This document shows positions 8,565 through 17,202 of a stretch of DNA of 49,448 nt, piece by piece. This DNA comes from a virus. Every line of letters begins with the position of its first letter. Within the stretch, counting starts at the first letter, position 1. The notes beneath the pieces are model-generated. The model did no database searches, had not been told where the DNA came from, and worked only from the letters and a program-made list of their open reading frames with translations. Both the position numbers and the translations under genes were made by a program. The stretch lies in the IMG/VR virus record IMGVR_UViG_3300046450_002833, positions 1-49,448 of that record; one strand, written 5' to 3'.

Positions 8565-10094
8565 ATGCGCTTATACGATTTAGAACAAGAAAGAGTTGTC
8601 CTTGCGGGGGTTTTGGCTCACCAAGATTATTTCATGGCTGAAATAGAGCCTTTTATAAATGAAGGAGACTTTTATTCAAAAGAGTCTATCACTTATAAAA
8701 CAATCTTCTTGAGGATGAAGGCTTTATTAGATGAGGGTAAGAAATTAGATATAGCTCTACTATCTCACCATATAAAATCGGCCAACTTAACATTTAAGGA
8801 TGTAGATTCAGTTGGGTTTCTTGATGGCTTAGGCATTCTTTCTGAGCATTTAGACGAAGCCGGCTTCAAGAACGCGGTTGACGTTATAAAGCTACTTACA
8901 TTAAGGAGGAAGATGTCTGACGCTGGTGGTCAAATATCAAAAGAGATGGAAACCCTTGACTCTTCTGCTTCTTTTGATGAGATACTTGAGAAATGCGATG
9001 AGGCTTATAATTCAAAAATAGAATTATTCGAGAACTCCTCTGGCAATGCCACAAATCTATTCTCAATAATTGGTGACTTAGTCAACGAAAGAGCTCAAGA
9101 TAGGTCTATATTTAAGGATGACGGAGTAATGGGTCCTCATAAAAGCGTTAATAGACTGTGCGGATCACTAACTAAGCCTGGAAACATAACGATTGTCTGC
9201 GCAGGTTCTGGGGTAGGCAAGACTCAATTTACTACTCATTATTGCATGAGCATTGCTGGTAGGGAAAAAATACCTATACTACACTTAGATAACGGAGAAA
9301 TGACAGAGGAGGAGATAGCCTTCAGGATGTGCGCTTCAGGTTCTGGAGTTCCTCTACATTTAATTGAAAGTGGGGAATGGTTTGACAGTTCAAATAGTAG
9401 AATGAGAGTAGAATCTACTATTAAAAAAATGGATAATAATGAAATTAGATACGATTATTACAATGTAGGAGGTAAGAATATCGATGAAATCCTAACTTAC
9501 ATTAGAAGGTACTACCATAATAAAATAAAAAGAGGCAATCCATTAATAATTAATTTTGACTATATAAAATCCAGCTTTGAGTTGACTAGTAAATTCAAAT
9601 CAGAATTTCAAATCATAGGGGAGCTTGTTGACAAATTCAAAAAGTTAATACAGCGAGACATTGTATTTAACGGAAGACCAATGATCTCGTTGGTAACAAG
9701 CATTCAATCAAACAGAATCGGAACGGTTGGTAATCGTAGGTCTGAGAATGTTGTGGACGATGAGAGCGTTATATCCCTAAGTCACAGAGTTAAGCAGTTC
9801 TGCTCTCACATGTTAATACTAAGACACAAGACAATGGATGAACTACAGAATGATCCTGTATATTGCGGTAGACATTTGATGAAAATTGAAAAGGCTAGAT
9901 CCTACGGGGCTGATTTTGCAAGAGCGGAAAATTTAGTTGAAATGCCAGATGGAACCCATCAAAGAAACCATATAAATTTCGAATTTGACAATTTCAAAAT
10001 CATAGATAGGGGTGACTTAGTTGATTTAGTCGGAGAGGGTGAATCCATTAACGAGCTAGAGGGGTCTTCCGGCGAAGACGATCTTCCCATATGA
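8565..10094 (+). CDS. dnaB: Replicative DNA helicase, DnaB-like
   Basis: A 509-residue hexameric replicative helicase. The N-terminal domain (about 1-150) begins LYDLEQERVVLAGVLAH, as in DnaB. The RecA-like domain carries Walker A GSGVGKT at residues 214-220, followed by LHLDNGEMTEEEIAFRM, the DnaB H1a region. Later IINFDYIKSS is the Walker B strand and LRHKTMDELQ the DnaB motif 4 area. The C-terminal tail is acidic. It would unwind the phage fork and recruit the primase encoded right after it (ATGA overlap). The start is fixed by the promoter 8 bases upstream. Confidence 0.92.
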   Translation: MRLYDLEQERVVLAGVLAHQDYFMAEIEPFINEGDFYSKESITYKTIFLRMKALLDEGKKLDIALLSHHIKSANLTFKDVDSVGFLDGLGILSEHLDEAGFKNAVDVIKLLTLRRKMSDAGGQISKEMETLDSSASFDEILEKCDEAYNSKIELFENSSGNATNLFSIIGDLVNERAQDRSIFKDDGVMGPHKSVNRLCGSLTKPGNITIVCAGSGVGKTQFTTHYCMSIAGREKIPILHLDNGEMTEEEIAFRMCASGSGVPLHLIESGEWFDSSNSRMRVESTIKKMDNNEIRYDYYNVGGKNIDEILTYIRRYYHNKIKRGNPLIINFDYIKSSFELTSKFKSEFQIIGELVDKFKKLIQRDIVFNGRPMISLVTSIQSNRIGTVGNRRSENVVDDESVISLSHRVKQFCSHMLILRHKTMDELQNDPVYCGRHLMKIEKARSYGADFARAENLVEMPDGTHQRNHINFEFDNFKIIDRGDLVDLVGEGESINELEGSSGEDDLPI

Positions 10095-11158
10095 ACAATA
10101 TAGATATAAAGGAAGCCTTAACTTCTCTAGGGTACAACCTCCTAGATAGGGGAGACTATTGGCAGTCAACAGCTGTTTATAGAAATGGCGACAACCCAAC
10201 GGCATTGCAAATATATAAAGATACCGGAGTCTGGAGAGATTATGTAGCTGGGGAATCCTTCATGCCTTTTAAAGCTTTAATTGAAAAATCTTTAGGAACT
10301 ACAAAGCCTGCTGATTTAGATAAATATCTTTCAGGAGTAAGCTCGCTCCCCGGATCCTCAATCAAGAAGGATTTGGAAGCTATTCCTAAAATCGAAAAAA
10401 CATTTTCCCTTGAAGATGTCGATAATCTCCTTCCTCATTATACATTTTACAATAAGAAGGGAATTAGCAATGAAACCTTAAAATTATTTAAAGCGGGGAT
10501 GAGTACCGGTGGATCGATGTACCAAAGGTTTGTGTTCCCTATTTACAATAAAAATTCTAGAGTTCATGGTTTGGCAGGTAGGGACATGTCGAATATCAAG
10601 GATCGTCCTAAGTGGAAGCATATGGGTAAAAAGGTGTACTGGATATATCCATTACATATCAAGGATGAGTCTGGAGAAAGAGCGACAATGTCCTCAATCA
10701 TGGACTCTGGAGAGGTTATCTTAGTGGAAAGCATTGGAGACATGTTGTCATTATTTGAAAATGGAATAAAAAACGTTCTAGTTACATTTGGTTTGGATAT
10801 TTCTTCAGAGTTATTGATCAATCTAATAGGGTTAAATTTAAAAAAGATTACATTGTCATTTAATAATGACTTTAATAATCAGGAAAATAGAGGTAGAAAC
10901 GCCTGTGTCAAAAACTATTTAAAATTATTATCTCACTTCAATCAAGAAAGCGTATCCATTTGCCTTCCTACTAAAAACGATTTCGGAGAGATGACTGAAT
11001 CTGAAATTTCGGACTGGCAAATTAAAAAGGAAAACAATTACAGAAATCACGAAAAACTATGTCAAGTAGTTCTTGAGTCGGCTAAGGATTTATATATTAA
11101 TAAAAAATTATCTAATAACATTTACAAGAATGTGAAAAAACTACCCTGCTATGAGTGA
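10091..11158 (+). CDS. DnaG-like TOPRIM primase with cysteine-free N-terminal domain
   Basis: A 355-residue protein. The N-terminal 70 residues follow the outline of the CHC2 zinc-binding domain (YRNGDNPTALQIYKDTGVWRDY...G) but lack its cysteines and histidine. The core has FPIYNKNSRVHGLAGRDM, then TOPRIM ILVESIGDMLSLFENG with E213. The second TOPRIM motif reads SFNNDFNNQENRGRNA, so the usual D-x-D is N258-x-D260. It would lay RNA primers for the fork. Overlaps on both sides put it in a dnaB-primase-nuclease operon. Loss of one acidic ligand may alter or weaken catalysis. Confidence 0.8.
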   Translation: MNNIDIKEALTSLGYNLLDRGDYWQSTAVYRNGDNPTALQIYKDTGVWRDYVAGESFMPFKALIEKSLGTTKPADLDKYLSGVSSLPGSSIKKDLEAIPKIEKTFSLEDVDNLLPHYTFYNKKGISNETLKLFKAGMSTGGSMYQRFVFPIYNKNSRVHGLAGRDMSNIKDRPKWKHMGKKVYWIYPLHIKDESGERATMSSIMDSGEVILVESIGDMLSLFENGIKNVLVTFGLDISSELLINLIGLNLKKITLSFNNDFNNQENRGRNACVKNYLKLLSHFNQESVSICLPTKNDFGEMTESEISDWQIKKENNYRNHEKLCQVVLESAKDLYINKKLSNNIYKNVKKLPCYE

Positions 11159-12212
11159 AAACGTAAGACTGTCTGCAAGCCGCATAGGGACCGCTAAAAA
11201 GTGTTCTTGGTCGTATTGGTGCAAGTACCACCTCAAGATGCCTGATAAGTCGAATGACGGCGCCTCCCGGGGCACTGTGTGTCATAATATATTCGAATAC
11301 CTGGGTAAGGATAGGCATAAAAAGCATTTTGAATCTATAATTAAAAATGGAACGGTAGAATCTTCAAAAGCTGTACATAAATTAGTTAAAATCCAAGCCT
11401 CAAGGCAAGATCCTCCGGTAGATAGCAAGGATAACTTAGATCTCATGGATAAATTCATCATGAGAGGTCTTCGTTATGATTTTTTCGGAGAAGAATCTAA
11501 AAACCTTGACGAGGGTTTGTCTGAGCAGGTTTTTGACTTAAAAGTTGATGACGGAGGCTTGTCCTATCACATCTATGGTTTTATAGATAAGTTATTTATC
11601 TATGATAAAGGTAAAAAAGCTGTTGTTAGAGATTTTAAAACTAGTAAGAAAAAATATACCGGATCAGAGATAACAGACAACCTTCAAAATCTGTTGTATT
11701 GTTTGGCTGTTAAAAAATTATATCCAAATTGCGAAGAATTTTCCACAGAATTTCTATTTTTAAACTTTGACATGTCTCGGGACATGCTTGGTCACGAAGG
11801 GGAGGGAGTAATGAAGCTCGAACCTATGTCTCACGATGAAATCGACGGTTTCGAATACCAACTTAATGAGATACAAGAGTATTTAAATTCCTTTGGCGAG
11901 GATGAGGCTACCGGTAATTTTGCCGCCGACATGCCCTTTCCTTCAGACGGAACTTTTGGTGGTCCACTTTCTTGCGGTTTTGCCAAGTACCCAAATCAAC
12001 TAAAGAAAGATGGGACGAAAATGTGGCACTGTCCCTTTAAGTTTGCCTTTGAATACTGGGCTCTTAAGGATAAAAACGGCAATACCGTCAAAACTGTGCA
12101 TGACGAAGAGGAGCATACATTAATTCCTAATGAAAAAGAAGGGGAGTATCTGGAAAAGTTATCCTACAAAGGCTGTCCTAGGCACTCCTTAAAAAAAGAT
12201 TTAGATTTGTAG
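11151..12212 (+). CDS. PD-(D/E)XK nuclease, RecB/Cas4/AddB type, probable iron-sulfur protein
   Basis: A 353-residue protein. RLSASRIGTAKKCSWSYWCKY at the N-terminus is the usual LS.S.......C start. The nuclease core is YHIYGFIDKLFIY then AVVRDFKTSKK (GxID and D-x-K, about residues 140-170), followed by the helix DNLQNLLYCLAVKKLYP. An N-terminal cysteine near 18 and late cysteines in SCGFAKYP, WHCPFKF and KGCPRH suggest a 4Fe-4S cluster as in AddB and Cas4. It is last in the dnaB operon, so a role in processing DNA ends during replication or recombination is likely. Confidence 0.85.
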   Translation: MSENVRLSASRIGTAKKCSWSYWCKYHLKMPDKSNDGASRGTVCHNIFEYLGKDRHKKHFESIIKNGTVESSKAVHKLVKIQASRQDPPVDSKDNLDLMDKFIMRGLRYDFFGEESKNLDEGLSEQVFDLKVDDGGLSYHIYGFIDKLFIYDKGKKAVVRDFKTSKKKYTGSEITDNLQNLLYCLAVKKLYPNCEEFSTEFLFLNFDMSRDMLGHEGEGVMKLEPMSHDEIDGFEYQLNEIQEYLNSFGEDEATGNFAADMPFPSDGTFGGPLSCGFAKYPNQLKKDGTKMWHCPFKFAFEYWALKDKNGNTVKTVHDEEEHTLIPNEKEGEYLEKLSYKGCPRHSLKKDLDL

Positions 12213-12334
12213 TTTTTACGTGTATATATATGTATGATCGATCACATTCTAGAATCATTCATAAAAGGGTTAGGTAATGCCTAAGTTCATAGAACTTTTC
12301 TTATTGGTTTACTTTAAAATAAAAGAGGTAAAAA

Positions 12335-12754
12335 ATGCCCCCTTTTTCGAATGAAGCTTTAAGTGGTAGAAAAATAGTCGGAGTATGCACTTCAATCAAT
12401 GAGGAGATTCTTTTATTAAAAAGGAACGAACTAGAAGGTGTAAAGTTTCCGGGCTATTGGTCTGTAGTCACCGGGGATGTGGAGGCTGGGGAGAGCCCAT
12501 TCCATGCGGCCTCCAGGGAACTTTTTGAGGAGACAGGGTTCGAGACTAATAGTTGGAATCTAAAATATCTATACAATTGGTACGATGACAGATTTGATTT
12601 TGTATTTTATTTGTATAAACACACTTTGAGTAAAAAAATAAATCCAGTTATAGATTTCGAGCATACTGACTATAAATATATAAAGAAAAACGAGCTGGAT
12701 TCAATTTCTCCTATGGATTTAATATTAAAAAAGAATTTAAAGTCTTTTATTTAA
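12335..12754 (+). CDS. Nudix hydrolase
   Basis: A 139-residue protein with a complete Nudix box at residues 47-69 (GDVEAGE, seven residues, RELFEETGF). It hydrolyses a nucleoside diphosphate linked to another group, perhaps a damaged nucleotide or a cap; the substrate is not readable. Unlike most genes here it has a good Shine-Dalgarno AGAGG a few bases before the ATG. The 120-base gap upstream holds only tiny overlapping frames (16 and 25 codons). Confidence 0.88.
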   Translation: MPPFSNEALSGRKIVGVCTSINEEILLLKRNELEGVKFPGYWSVVTGDVEAGESPFHAASRELFEETGFETNSWNLKYLYNWYDDRFDFVFYLYKHTLSKKINPVIDFEHTDYKYIKKNELDSISPMDLILKKNLKSFI

Positions 12755-12816
12755 CGTTTTCCTTCGTATACACACGAGAGATTTAGATATTTCTTTCAAG
12801 AAGTGTATATACTTAT

Positions 12817-13059
12817 ATGATAATAGACGAGTATATATTCATAGGTATAGGCGCTTGTTTTTCAATAATAGGGTACTTCCTCAAGAGGGAAAATAAACGT
12901 CTTGAAGGAATGGAAAAGTTGATTAATGAAATAAATGTCACCTTAGCTAAGAATGAGGTTAGGGACTTTGAGCGTTACAACTCTATAGAAAAAGCGCTCG
13001 AAGATCGTCGAGTGGACGTTCGAAAGATATTCGACATAATTCAACAAAATAAAAAATAG
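12817..13059 (+). CDS. Small membrane-anchored coiled-coil protein
   Basis: An 80-residue protein. One N-terminal membrane segment (about 4-20, IFIGIGACFSIIGYFL) is followed by a charged helix rich in Lys/Glu/Arg that could form a coiled coil facing the cytoplasm. Not recognised. Size and layout fit accessory phage membrane proteins, but nothing shows a lysis role. Confidence 0.55.
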   Translation: MIIDEYIFIGIGACFSIIGYFLKRENKRLEGMEKLINEINVTLAKNEVRDFERYNSIEKALEDRRVDVRKIFDIIQQNKK

Positions 13060-13074
13060 CTCTCGCTTGGCTCT

Positions 13075-13386
13075 ATGAATCTCATAATAGACTCTAGCTT
13101 GTGTGAGCCTCCTAGTGAAATTTCTTGCTTTAGAGATGTGACTTTATACGGAAAAGTTTTTATTTTTGATGATATTTTATTAAAATGCGAAACGGGTACT
13201 CGCAGCATTTACTGGAAATGGCTTAAAGCTCATGGAGCTCATGATTTTATTTCGGAACTTATACATGGCCACGAAAAAGAATACGGCTTCACTATGGGTG
13301 GTAAAAAATCTAATCTAAAAATAGACAGAATCGATGCTTTCAATTTAAACTTTATTATATCAAGTATTAATTGTTTAAGGAAATGA
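13075..13386 (+). CDS. Hypothetical protein
   Basis: A 103-residue protein with mixed strands and helices and no membrane segment. It contains a Trp-rich phrase SIYWKWLKAHGAHDFISEL. Not recognised. It overlaps the next 40-codon frame by ATGA. Confidence 0.5.
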   Translation: MNLIIDSSLCEPPSEISCFRDVTLYGKVFIFDDILLKCETGTRSIYWKWLKAHGAHDFISELIHGHEKEYGFTMGGKKSNLKIDRIDAFNLNFIISSINCLRK

Positions 13387-13505
13387 AAAAAGCTATAGAA
13401 ATCATCACAGAGTTAAGCGTTAAGGTTAAAAAACAAGAAAAGGAAATAGACAAATTATTAAAAATGATTGATTTTTTAAAAAACAAAGTTAAAGAAAAAA
13501 GTTGA
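13383..13505 (+). CDS. Short coiled-coil peptide
   Basis: A 40-residue frame starting in an ATGA overlap. The product is almost entirely Lys/Glu/Ile/Leu with heptad-like spacing (KVKKQEKEIDKLLKMIDF), so it should form a single helix or coiled coil. Its stop codon overlaps the TTGACA of the next promoter. Supported mainly by the overlap. Confidence 0.45.
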   Translation: MKKAIEIITELSVKVKKQEKEIDKLLKMIDFLKNKVKEKS

Positions 13506-13530
13506 CATTTATAATTTTTTATTATATAAT
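13502..13530 (+). promoter_or_regulatory. Consensus sigma-70 promoter
   Basis: TTGACA, exactly 17 bp, TATAAT: a perfect match to both boxes. The downstream ATG is at 13562, giving a leader of about 25 bases without a clear Shine-Dalgarno. It is the longest leader among the promoters of this window and serves the vWA/TSP3 gene. Confidence 0.85.
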
Positions 13531-13561
13531 ATAATTGATAACTTGTGTAAATACAATAGTC

Positions 13562-15730
13562 ATGAAAAATAAAAAATTAAAAAAACTCTCTTTAATTAAT
13601 TTAATAATGGGGTACGCAACGATGTCCCTATTTTTATTTTTAATATTATTAAACCTTAACTCATTCAAGCCTACCGAGGAAGTCGTAGTTATTACGATGG
13701 ATCCTGTTAACGCTGACTACATTGATTTGTTCGACGGAACAGTTGAAGATGACGTTGTAAAACTAAGGGAAGAGCGTCCAGTCGATGTTGACCCTGAAGG
13801 CAGGGAAATAGTTTATGTTGATCGTGAATTTGTCAGGGATTTTGACGTCGGGTTGAATCACGGTGATAATTTACTAATCAACAATAGGTTAGATACTTCC
13901 TTAATAGTAGATCGAGTAGCTTCAGTTAACAGGCATATTATTCATGAAAAAAACTTTGAAGATCGCGGAAGATTCCTTAATAATAATGTTCTACATGGCG
14001 GCATTAATGATTCCGTATATGTTGATAATGACAGCTTATCTATTAATAATGGAAATGGTTTTAGAGTTGGGCTTAATGAAAATATTGACGCTGGAATTCT
14101 AGATCGTAGATTATATAATTTAAAAAAAGAAAATAATACTGAAAGCGCTTTAGTGATTGAAGATGAGTATGGTTTAGACGGGGATGAGGCTAACCTACTC
14201 AACATGTCCCTAGATGAAGGCGAGAGCGAGCTAGGAGATATACTTGCAGACTTTGAAGGGGGGAACCCAGGAAGTGATGGACGGGGCGTGGATAAAGGAA
14301 AACTTTATGCCTATAATTACCCAAGTCAGGGAGTTGGCGCTGGAATTGGTAACGCTGGAGTTGGTGCGGCGGCTGGTTTTGCTGGCATTGGTGCTGGAAT
14401 CGGAGAGGCTGTACTGGACGGTAAGGCGGTTCCTGCGCTTGGAGGCATTGGTTCATATTCCTCAGTCAAGCCGACCGTTGCGACCGGCCTAGATAGTGAC
14501 GGAGATGGAGTTTCCGACTCTTTGGAAAGTTATTTTAGAACTAACCCGAAATCTAACGATACGGATAAAGATGGCATTAGTGACTCTGAGGAAATTCGCG
14601 GCCTATCAAACCCCTTAGTGGCTAGCAGTAAACCTGGTTCTCCCGCGCCTGGAGGGGATGAGGATGAAGATGGGGTACCTTCGTCTCTGGAATCCTTATA
14701 TGGATTAAGCCCTACAAACGAAGATACTGATGGTGATGGATTTAATGATGGTGAAGAGCTTGTAGCTCTGACTAACCCTAGGGATCCGAATAGTAATCCT
14801 GGAGAATCTGGCGGTCCTGCATTATCTTTGGCTCCGGGTGTTGCTGGTGGAGTTGCTGGGTTAGTTAATGGCGCTGGTGCTGGTGTAGCTGCTGGACTAA
14901 TGCCAAACAAAGTAAAACACCCATTAGGTTTAGGGGTGGAATGTGAAGGTTGCAAGGATGAAGGCTGTTCTGATTGCGTAAGTTTGGGAGGGGGTAAGGG
15001 TCTCGACAAAGGAGCTTATTGGAAAGAGCTTCCTGTAGATGGAAACCTCTTCATCATGATGTATGTTGATGAGAGCGGCTCAATCCTCTCTACCCGCAAA
15101 GCTCTTGTGGAAATGCGTGACGGAATAATGAAGGAAGCTCTTTTACCTTATTACATGAACGACGAGAATTTATATAACCGTCGTGTTCAAGTGGTTGGTT
15201 CTAAGGAAATCGGTACTCCGGGTATCGCTGAAGATGGTGAACGTTCACTTGAGTTTTTTGCTGCTGCGGCAAAGAAGAAAAATGTACTTGCGCTTGCTTT
15301 TCAGGATGAAGGGGCGCCGTCCTATCATTTACCCAACTTCAACAAGAATCCCGAGAAGCACTACTTGAACGACTTAGGCGTACTGCGTAACCGGCTTGAC
15401 GACTTTGGCGGAGTGTATCGTGGGGTCATGTTTCAAGTGGATCGAGGTAAGACTTTTGCAAAGTCGTTTAAGGAGTTCGTGGAAAGCGCTTGGCAGGGTG
15501 AGAACTACCTATCTGGCAAAGGTCACAGCCTTAAGCCGTTTTACTGGCAGGAAAATCGTCATCATATCCGTAATCATGATGGCATTGTATTTAGTGATGA
15601 ATATCACGTTCAATCAGATTCAAACCCACAATACTATTTAGATTTAATATTCAAAGCTTCTAAAAAAATAGGTTTAGATTTAAATGTTTATGCTGGAGGT
15701 CTCAAGGATGGTAAAAATATTAAAAATTAG
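13562..15730 (+). CDS. Membrane-anchored surface protein with TSP3 repeats and a vWA domain
   Basis: A 722-residue protein. A basic start and membrane segment (about 11-32) anchor it, followed by an acidic extracytoplasmic region. A Gly/Ala-rich flexible stretch lies near 257-285. Two thrombospondin type-3 calcium-binding blocks follow (about 310-345, DSDGDGVSDS and DTDKDGISD; about 365-415, DEDEDGVPSS and DTDGDGFNDG), with a second Gly/Ala linker after them. A C-x2-C-x4-C-x2-C knuckle sits near 460-472. The C-terminal half is a von Willebrand A-like domain with MIDAS motif D503-E-S-G-S507. Metal-dependent adhesion outside the inner membrane is likely. The part from about 14,300 on is visibly richer in G and C than neighbouring genes. 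ATG 13562 is chosen over an in-frame TTG at 13535 too close to the -10 box. Confidence 0.75.
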   Translation: MKNKKLKKLSLINLIMGYATMSLFLFLILLNLNSFKPTEEVVVITMDPVNADYIDLFDGTVEDDVVKLREERPVDVDPEGREIVYVDREFVRDFDVGLNHGDNLLINNRLDTSLIVDRVASVNRHIIHEKNFEDRGRFLNNNVLHGGINDSVYVDNDSLSINNGNGFRVGLNENIDAGILDRRLYNLKKENNTESALVIEDEYGLDGDEANLLNMSLDEGESELGDILADFEGGNPGSDGRGVDKGKLYAYNYPSQGVGAGIGNAGVGAAAGFAGIGAGIGEAVLDGKAVPALGGIGSYSSVKPTVATGLDSDGDGVSDSLESYFRTNPKSNDTDKDGISDSEEIRGLSNPLVASSKPGSPAPGGDEDEDGVPSSLESLYGLSPTNEDTDGDGFNDGEELVALTNPRDPNSNPGESGGPALSLAPGVAGGVAGLVNGAGAGVAAGLMPNKVKHPLGLGVECEGCKDEGCSDCVSLGGGKGLDKGAYWKELPVDGNLFIMMYVDESGSILSTRKALVEMRDGIMKEALLPYYMNDENLYNRRVQVVGSKEIGTPGIAEDGERSLEFFAAAAKKKNVLALAFQDEGAPSYHLPNFNKNPEKHYLNDLGVLRNRLDDFGGVYRGVMFQVDRGKTFAKSFKEFVESAWQGENYLSGKGHSLKPFYWQENRHHIRNHDGIVFSDEYHVQSDSNPQYYLDLIFKASKKIGLDLNVYAGGLKDGKNIKN

Positions 15731-15776
15731 TACTCCTAAAAAAGTTCTTCGCAGATAAGGTTTTAAGTAAAATACC

Positions 15777-15805
15777 TTGACATATGTTGCTTATTATGGT
15801 AATAT
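15777..15805 (+). promoter_or_regulatory. Sigma-70 promoter of the polymerase operon
   Basis: TTGACA, 17 bp, TAATAT. The ATG of the PHP gene is at 15812, only 6 bases beyond the -10 box, so the transcript should start on or next to the A of the start codon. Confidence 0.8.
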
Positions 15806-15811
15806 ATAGTC

Positions 15812-16570
15812 ATGCAACCTTTATTTAAGTCTCATTATAGCGTGGGGAAAAGCATCCTCACTCTCACTCCTCCCGGGGCGACCAAGGAGGGATCTTCGGA
15901 TTCTATTTTTGAAATAGCTCAAGAAGAAGATCTCAAGACTGTGATCCTAGTAGAGGACGCTCCAATTGGCTTCTTGGAAGCTAAGAACAATTCGGAGAGT
16001 TTAGGTATTCAGCTAATCTTTGGATTGAGATTTGAGATTTCGTCTCTTTCAAAATCAGAGAAAGGGGACGACTCTATACATAAAATAATTATCTTCTCAA
16101 AGGATGACGAAGGCTGCACTCTTTTAAATAAAATTTACAGCAAAATTAATTGCGAGTTCAATGGGATTGGGAATTGCAAATTGCTAAAAGATTTATGGAG
16201 CGAGGATCATCTCAAATTAGCCGTGCCCTTTTATGATTCCTTCTTGCATCGCAACAGCTTGACTTTCGGAAACTGCATTCCAGATTTCTCTTTTTGTAGT
16301 CCAACTTTTTTTATTGAAGATAACGGTTTGCCGTTTGATAATCTTCTTAAATCTAAAGTTTTAAAATTTTGCGATGAAAATGGTTTTTTAAACGAAGAAG
16401 CTAAAACGATTTATTATAAATCCCGAAAAGATGTCGAAGCGTTTCAGACTTATAAATGCATATGCAATCGTTCCTTTGGAAGGAAGCGCTCTTTATCAAA
16501 TCCCGGCTTAGATCATTTAGGTAGTAGAGAATTTTGTATTGAAAGTTGGAAGGAGTATGTAAATGAATAA
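15812..16570 (+). CDS. Free-standing PHP domain of DNA polymerase III alpha
   Basis: A 252-residue protein that aligns by eye with the N-terminal PHP domain of DnaE/PolC. It starts with FKSHYSVGKSILT (family: H.HS.YS.L.G), then TVILVEDAPIGFLEAKNN (family: ..TDHGN..G...F), QLIFGLRFEIS (family: IIG.E.YV), and ends with FQTYKCICNRSF, which matches the late '..CI.TG' region. The second His of the first motif and the TDH motif are not conserved, so metal-dependent proofreading activity is probably lost. It is followed by the exonuclease and the polymerase core, so it likely works as a structural partner in trans. Start set by the promoter. Confidence 0.72.
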   Translation: MQPLFKSHYSVGKSILTLTPPGATKEGSSDSIFEIAQEEDLKTVILVEDAPIGFLEAKNNSESLGIQLIFGLRFEISSLSKSEKGDDSIHKIIIFSKDDEGCTLLNKIYSKINCEFNGIGNCKLLKDLWSEDHLKLAVPFYDSFLHRNSLTFGNCIPDFSFCSPTFFIEDNGLPFDNLLKSKVLKFCDENGFLNEEAKTIYYKSRKDVEAFQTYKCICNRSFGRKRSLSNPGLDHLGSREFCIESWKEYVNE

Positions 16571-17201
16571 TCACTTATTAAGATTTGATAAAAATAAAAA
16601 TTACGTCATATTTGACTACGAAACCTGTGGTTTAAATCTGGCGTCGCTAAACAACAAACCTTGGCAGTTAGCTTATTTAGTAATAAAAAACGACGAAATA
16701 ATAGAGAAGAATGATTTTTATTTAAAATGGGACAGTCTTCCAATATCTGACGACGCAAAAAGGATCACAGGCTTTAAAGAAAGTGTTTATAAAAAAAGAG
16801 CGGTAGACCCTCTGAGGGTTTTAGAGGACTTTGACAAGTATCTTTATGATGATAGCTTCTACGTGGTTGGTCATAATATAATTGGGTTTGACGTTTATAT
16901 ACATAATATCCACAGAATATTATGCGGGAAGAGTTCTGACTATTCCTACATGGATAGAACTATAGATACAAACTGCCTAGCTAGAGCTAAGAAAGAAGGC
17001 ATAGATCTTAACGGCTCAGATTTCTTATCTTGGCAATATAAACTTCAAAACTTCAGGAAAAAGGGTTTGAAAACCAGTTTGAAACAGTTATGCGTGGATT
17101 ATAGTATAGATTTCGACGAGGGAAAACTTCACGATGCCCTTTATGATATATTTAAAAATTACCAAGTATTTAAAAAACTATTGTGGGAGGTAGAAGTTTA
17201 A
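16563..17201 (+). CDS. DnaQ-like 3'-5' exonuclease (DEDDh)
   Basis: A 212-residue exonuclease. Motif I is IFDYETCG with D18 and E20. Motif II lies in VVGHNIIGFDVYIHN. Motif III is KLHDALYDI, giving the His-Asp pair of the DEDDh class. It is the proofreading subunit expected for a DnaE-type polymerase and lies between the PHP gene (8-base overlap) and the polymerase gene (one base apart). This order mirrors PolC, where the exonuclease is inserted in the PHP domain. Confidence 0.88.
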   Translation: MNNHLLRFDKNKNYVIFDYETCGLNLASLNNKPWQLAYLVIKNDEIIEKNDFYLKWDSLPISDDAKRITGFKESVYKKRAVDPLRVLEDFDKYLYDDSFYVVGHNIIGFDVYIHNIHRILCGKSSDYSYMDRTIDTNCLARAKKEGIDLNGSDFLSWQYKLQNFRKKGLKTSLKQLCVDYSIDFDEGKLHDALYDIFKNYQVFKKLLWEVEV

Positions 17202-17202
17202 T

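Noticed and set aside
12232-12354. Two tiny overlapping frames (16 and 25 codons) before the Nudix gene
   Set aside because: Too short, and the second overlaps the Nudix start and its Shine-Dalgarno; possible leader peptides but not supported enough.
14530-15009. 159-codon minus-strand frame inside the TSP3/vWA gene
   Set aside because: It is a Pro/Ser-rich mirror of the Gly/Asp-rich plus-strand gene and has no protein-like features.
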